This document shows, piece after piece, positions 60,289 to 64,000 of a stretch of DNA of 64,000 bases. The first letter of the stretch is position 1. Every line of letters starts with the position of its first letter. A program made the position numbers and the translations under genes. The notes under the pieces are model-generated. The model saw only the letters and a program-made list of their open reading frames with translations, was not told the DNA's origin and searched no databases. The stretch is taken from the NCBI GenBank assembly GCA_956465555.1, contig OY101129.1, forward strand, positions 124,001-188,000. Direction: 5' to 3'. The stretch comes from Nitzschia sp. pyKryTriq1 (Eukaryota > Bacillariophyta > Bacillariophyceae > Bacillariales > Bacillariaceae).

Positions 60289-61139
60289 GTTCGATATCCA
60301 ATATCCAATATCCAATCTTCAATATTGCAAAGAAATTCAGATTCAAATGCAACAAAACGAAGCGAAACAAAAGACAAGAAAACAACCAAAGAAACAGATA
60401 TGATATGCTCGTAGTGTTTTTGACAGCCCACGTTTTGCACCTGACTCGAGATGTGTGAGTCCAAGGCGCTGTTTGAACTGTGTCAACAGCTAGAGAAGAT
60501 GAAATGCAGCCTACAACTATGGCGCTAATGCTCCATTCTACTCCAAGTCGAGTGATGAATGATGTTCCCGTTCCCACCGACCGATTTACATGTGACTTCG
60601 CGGCTTTTGGCGCCCCGACTTGTCGGTTCAAATGAGCGCCGGCCGAGAAGGAGTTCTGTCATTGCAAAAGGTAAGTGGAGTGCGTTAAGTAAAATGTCAG
60701 CATCAATAAGTACAAAATCGGCGGCAAAATCAGTTCAGTCAGAACAATAAAGTGTGGTAGCCAAAAATTTCATCCGAGATTGTCCGTTCACGCGGTTCCG
60801 TTGGATCTTCGCCCCTACTGGGCGAGTACTGGTACTTGTACTGTACATACGATTCTTGCATGTTCGATGCGCGCTGGCCATCCATTGAGCGCCATGTTGT
60901 CTGAGCCAAGAGGTGGTATGTACCGCGGTAGGTTGAGCCAGCCAGGGTTGAGCTCCTCCTCCTTCGCTTTTTGTTGTGGGGCACCACGCGCGCACGATAT
61001 TACAGTCGCCATACCGGTATGATACTACATACCGTAGACGACTGTATGTACAATAATCGACCCGCACCGGGGGGGGGGGGGGCGCCGCGCGCGGAGCAGT
61101 CACCGAGTACCAAAACCCTGGGGGGATTCCGGGCTCCCG
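60289..61139. other. Intergenic, ends in a poly-G run
   Basis: Repeated ATATCCA units (about 60294-60315) lie right upstream of the acidic protein's ATG. A 14-G run lies at 61069-61082, followed by GCGCCGCGCGCGG. Beyond it the base composition becomes GC-rich. No gene is supported. Confidence 0.55.
61069..61082 (+). repeat. Homopolymer G14
   Basis: Fourteen consecutive G, followed by a short GC-only stretch, mark the left border of the GC-rich segment. Such a run is prone to assembly error. Confidence 0.9.
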
Positions 61140-61860
61140 CTAGTTGGCTTGGAGAACGCTTCGAACCCTACCGAGGGCGGCGGCGAACACCTGGTCCAGG
61201 GAGGGGTCGTCTTCTCCGATACGAAAGGTCTTGACGGTGTAGGTTAATCCTTTCGCCACAGCCCAGAGACGGATGAGGAGATCGCACGTTGCCTCCTCGA
61301 CGTGTTCCCCGCCAACTTTGCGGACATTCACGATGACCTCGTGAAGTACCTGCCACACCCCGACCGAGGACCTGACTTGTGGTGAGACGCACGGCGAGAG
61401 GACTCTTCCCAGCTTGACGACCTGGAGGAGAGGCTCCGGGGCCAGATCCCTCACTGTCCAGTCGTTTTCCCCAACCAGCGCCTTGAGTTCAGCGATCGTG
61501 ACCGACTCCAAGAGCTGGGTGGGGGACGGGAGCTTCGTCATCAGGTGGCCTGCTTCGATTCCGAGGGAGACGAGTGTCTTCGAGACGTCGCGGACCAAAA
61601 AGGTCCAAACTTGAGGGATGCGACCGAAACCGCGGATCCCGCCCCACTTCTCCCCCTCCTTCACGAGACCTTCCCTTTTCCTATGGGGATCATCAAGAGC
61701 TGGGAGGAATCCGTGAGCTTTCCGAGCCACTCCCGCATCTTGCTCTTGTCGTTGGTAGCTCCCTTGAGCTCGGTGGAGATCGCGTCAAACGCCTCGGGCC
61801 TCGACGCCTAGGTTTCTTCTCCGGCCTCGGGAGCTCGCTTGCGCTTGTCATCCGCCTAAC
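61140..61860 (-). pseudogene. GC-rich, frame-broken coding relic of unknown family
   Basis: The longest open part (61730-61140, 196 aa) has the feel of a real protein: FGRIPQVWTFLVRDVSKTLV, SLGIEAGHLMTKLPSPTQLL, ELKALVGENDWTVRDLAPEP, and a C-terminal AALGRVRSVLQAN. Just upstream, a different frame reads like protein (FDAISTELKGATNDKSKMRE, then WLGKLTDSSQLLMIPIGKGK) but has a stop after KRKRAPEAGEET and runs into a stop where the first frame takes over. A frameshift near 61690 and a stop near 61810 therefore break one ancestral frame. Third positions are G/C-rich, unlike neighbouring genes. It could be a retroelement Gag-like remnant, a transferred gene, or another decayed gene; I recognise no domain. 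Confidence 0.5.
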
Positions 61861-62201
61861 ACCGTGAAGAGCAAGCTTTTCAACTAATGTAATATCTCGA
61901 TCTCGATGGTCGAAAGATTTGTGTGCCATCGTCACTGCTACTTTTCGTTAATCTTCTGTTTTGGTCATTTCCAACGGATGGCCGAGATGACCTTTTGGGG
62001 GGACCAGATGACTCGTTCGAGTCCTCACCACTTCCAATCTCTTCAAAAGTATGGCAAAATTCGTCTGAAAGAGATAATATTTTTCGTTCTTTTCTCTTTT
62101 TGGAAGACGACTACTGACTGTTGATGACTCCTCGCATTCAACTCATTCTTTTATCTTAGTATCTTCATCTTCACAACTCCCACCTTCTGCCTATTCGTAC
62201 G

Positions 62202-62744
62202 ATGATTATGGTAATTTATTATGCGTGTTATGTCATTCCACTCGCGGCGTTAACGATCTTTCTGGTTTACAGGAATCACTGGCCGCAGCCCTGGAAGAGC
62301 TCCTTTCCCGATTTCGACGAAACTTTTTTGAAGCTCGTTGCCACTGACAGATTCTGGGGCGGAAATTCTGAGATACAGCTTTTACTTTCCAAGATGCTAT
62401 CCTGCTTTAGAAAAAAGTCAGAATGTAGTGGCGTCATCGTTTCCCTCGGAAACTCGAAGTTCCAGATGATCCAATTCGACCCAGACGCCTCTCCGGTGAT
62501 GTTCAAGGGGCAACCTATGATCCCAGTACAGAAATGGGGACACTGCAGCAACCGAGAAGTTGCCCTGGCATTTTTGAGATGCAAACCTAAGGACGAAAAA
62601 GTGGAAAATTTATCATGCTCTTCGGAAGACGTATTTCGGGCATTTTTCGAGCACCTGGCAGCGACCTGCCGGTCATCAGGGGAGGTTGATTCGCCAACGG
62701 GGTGCCGGATTTACCGGGGTCATGTATCGCCAAAAAAGGTGTAA
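62202..62744 (+). CDS. Small hypothetical membrane-anchored protein
   Basis: 180 aa from the ATG at 62202. The N-terminus is a hydrophobic segment (IMVIYYACYVIPLAALTIFLVY) that could be an anchor or signal peptide. The rest is soluble and mixed: FPDFDETFLKLVATDRFWGG, an IQLLLSKMLSCFRKK helix, strands CSGVIVSLGNSKFQMIQFDP, and a helical end with FRAFFEHLAATCR. I recognise no family. It is supported by a plausible composition and by the absence of a better frame. It faces the large minus-strand gene, whose 3' end is only about 50 bp away (62794). Confidence 0.55.
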   Translation: MIMVIYYACYVIPLAALTIFLVYRNHWPQPWKSSFPDFDETFLKLVATDRFWGGNSEIQLLLSKMLSCFRKKSECSGVIVSLGNSKFQMIQFDPDASPVMFKGQPMIPVQKWGHCSNREVALAFLRCKPKDEKVENLSCSSEDVFRAFFEHLAATCRSSGEVDSPTGCRIYRGHVSPKKV

Positions 62745-62793
62745 TGCTGCTAGTAGTTACTAGACGGTTACAAGTACATCATCCTTGAATCTG

Positions 62794-64000
62794 CTAGCTA
62801 TCGTCGTCGTCTGAGTCCTCAACGGGCGTCATCACATCAGGAGGTGCAGCGACGGGGGGGATGTCAGGCAGATCTTGTTGGCGCGCTTGCGGCTCTGGCC
62901 CACCAGTACCTCTTTCATCATTAGCTACTTGCTCGTGTGGTTGATGTTGTGGTTCAGCTTCTGGTGGCGGCCCAGCTGGTTGCCACATTGGGAAGATCGA
63001 AAAGAAAAAGCTTCCAAAGAGATAGAAAATGTCGCGCAGAGCTCCAATGAAGGCATTTTCATCTCGATTTCGAGGTGCAATCCATCCGCGAATTGCGCCA
63101 GCGAGGAAATTATGGTCTGCTTCATCGTCGTTTCCGTTTTCGACGGGCGCTTGGTTATTGCGGCGAGCATCGTTTCGCCTACCTAGCAGCGCCCTGTTGC
63201 CGGGTTGCGGCACAGCGGCTTCCGCAACGTTATTTTGTGTTGTAGGCGTACTTTCGTTTTCCACGTCTTCCCCCGACCAGACTCGCAAGGGAATATTCTC
63301 TTTCCAGAAGAATCGATACATGAACTGTAAGTATTTGGTATGATACAAGAAGCCAGCGATGACTACGAATATTGCATAGTAGAAGCGGTTTCCCGAAGCA
63401 TGAGAGGGGTTTCGGCTGACCCTAGCCGTCATGACCACGAGCATGAATACTAACTTGAACATGAGAGCACCATCAATAGGTCGGACGAAGCCTTGCGAGC
63501 GCGTCCAGAACAATTTGACGATACGAACGAGAGTCAAGCTGGACACAGCATGAAAAGCGAATTGCAAAGGATGCGCGATATTGTCTCGGGCGTGGACGTG
63601 ATTAGGTCTCACCGCTTCTCCGGCATGTGCGTGTAGATCGTGATGGTGCATCTCATGATTGGCTTCATGGACCTGTCGTTCCGGTGGCGGTCCATCTCTT
63701 TCTCGGTAAGTTCTTGTTCTCGTCGCGGCAACGAAAGAGCGACCAGGCTTCACATATGCATCCATGTCGGTATTTTTTTCTGAATTGTCGCCGATTTTTC
63801 TTTCCAGAGCCTCGACCTTCGCTGCCATGGCATCGAGCTTTCTTTGGGTCTCCACCATCAAGCTAGTGTGCATATGCAGCAAGTCTAGAATTTGCGTTTG
63901 CATTTGCGATTGTGTTTGATCAGAAGGGGCGTGTTCGGGATTGCGGGGCACGCTGGTAGTGATAGGTGCAAACGGGGAGTTGTCCTTATCACTACCATTG
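62794..64000 (-). CDS. Multi-TM protein with N-terminal coiled coil, partial at the window edge
   Basis: The frame is open from the stop at 62794 to the right edge at 64000; no ATG was found in the last 50 bases, so the start lies outside or at an internal Met (SQMQTQ). The visible part is about 400 aa. An N-terminal heptad-like helix (LMVETQRKLDAMAAKVEALE) is followed by a His-rich linker (NHEMHHHDLHAHAGE). Several hydrophobic segments then occur (ALMFKLVFMLVVMTA, FYYAIFVVIAGFLYH, and FIGALRDIFYLFGSFFFSIF near the C-terminus). Between them lie GFLYHTKYLQFMYRFFW and an Asn/Arg-rich spacer. The tail is Pro/Gln/Asp-rich and ends DSDDDDS. An ER or endomembrane protein is likely; I cannot name the family. 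Confidence 0.65.
   Translation of the reverse strand, partial: NGSDKDNSPFAPITTSVPRNPEHAPSDQTQSQMQTQILDLLHMHTSLMVETQRKLDAMAAKVEALERKIGDNSEKNTDMDAYVKPGRSFVAATRTRTYRERDGPPPERQVHEANHEMHHHDLHAHAGEAVRPNHVHARDNIAHPLQFAFHAVSSLTLVRIVKLFWTRSQGFVRPIDGALMFKLVFMLVVMTARVSRNPSHASGNRFYYAIFVVIAGFLYHTKYLQFMYRFFWKENIPLRVWSGEDVENESTPTTQNNVAEAAVPQPGNRALLGRRNDARRNNQAPVENGNDDEADHNFLAGAIRGWIAPRNRDENAFIGALRDIFYLFGSFFFSIFPMWQPAGPPPEAEPQHQPHEQVANDERGTGGPEPQARQQDLPDIPPVAAPPDVMTPVEDSDDDDS

Overview
The window reads as nuclear DNA of a diatom, possibly a pennate one. The genes are compact and have few introns. The introns I could place are about 89-183 nt with GTRAGT-type donors and AG acceptors. Several precursors start with a signal peptide whose predicted cleavage falls just before a Phe (AFAP, SGF, AGF, VGF, CF). 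That is the ASAFAP-type bipartite plastid targeting of heterokont complex plastids. A nuclear PsbU and a DUF6824 protein, a domain I know mainly from diatoms, fit this. No rRNA, tRNA, CRISPR array or intact transposon was seen.

Layout. 0.5-3.5 kb: M1 aminopeptidase (-, 4 exons). 4.2-6.4 kb: DUF6824 protein with long Gln/Asn/Gly tracts (-). 7.8-10.0 kb: type II membrane protein of unknown activity (+). 10.3-11.0 kb: small plastid-targeted protein (-). 11.7-15.7 kb: large plastid-targeted RAP/OPR-like RNA-binding protein (+). 17.3-19.8 kb: seven-helix receptor-like protein (+). 19.9-22.0 kb: ABCB-type half-transporter (-). 23.1-24.2 kb: Mpv17/PMP22 protein (+). 24.8-26.6 kb: sulfotransferase-like protein (+). 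27.0-28.3 kb: NAD(P)-binding atypical SDR (-). 29.0-33.1 kb: inositol-polyphosphate 5-phosphatase-like protein (-).

33.7-44.7 kb holds three type II membrane glycosyltransferase-like genes: two paralogous GT31-like genes on the minus strand either side of a GT25-like gene on the plus strand. PsbU and a small two-exon gene lie between them. 45.2-47.3 kb: MATE transporter with plastid-type presequence (+). 48.0-49.0 kb: possible FAIM-like protein (-). 50.5-53.3 kb: two divergent, head-to-head V-ATPase proteolipid (subunit c) genes. 54.0-55.0 kb: helical protein of unknown function (-). 55.9-57.5 kb: two-pore K+ channel with EF-hands and a plastid-type presequence (+). 58.1-60.3 kb: acidic protein with a possible PH-like C-terminus (-). 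61.1-61.9 kb: GC-rich, frame-broken coding relic behind a 14-G run. 62.2-64.0 kb: a small hypothetical gene (+) and a multi-TM protein (-) running off the right edge.

There is no operon-like logic. The recurring themes are plastid-targeted proteins (six candidates), secretory-pathway glycan or sulfate transfer, and membrane transport. The least explained items are the two-domain GT31-like pair with a degenerate first domain and a patch of near-identical DNA, the V-ATPase c pair with acidic loop inserts, the in-frame stop-free intron in the RAP gene, and the GC-rich relic. Positions of splice sites and starts were read by eye. No similarity search was run.
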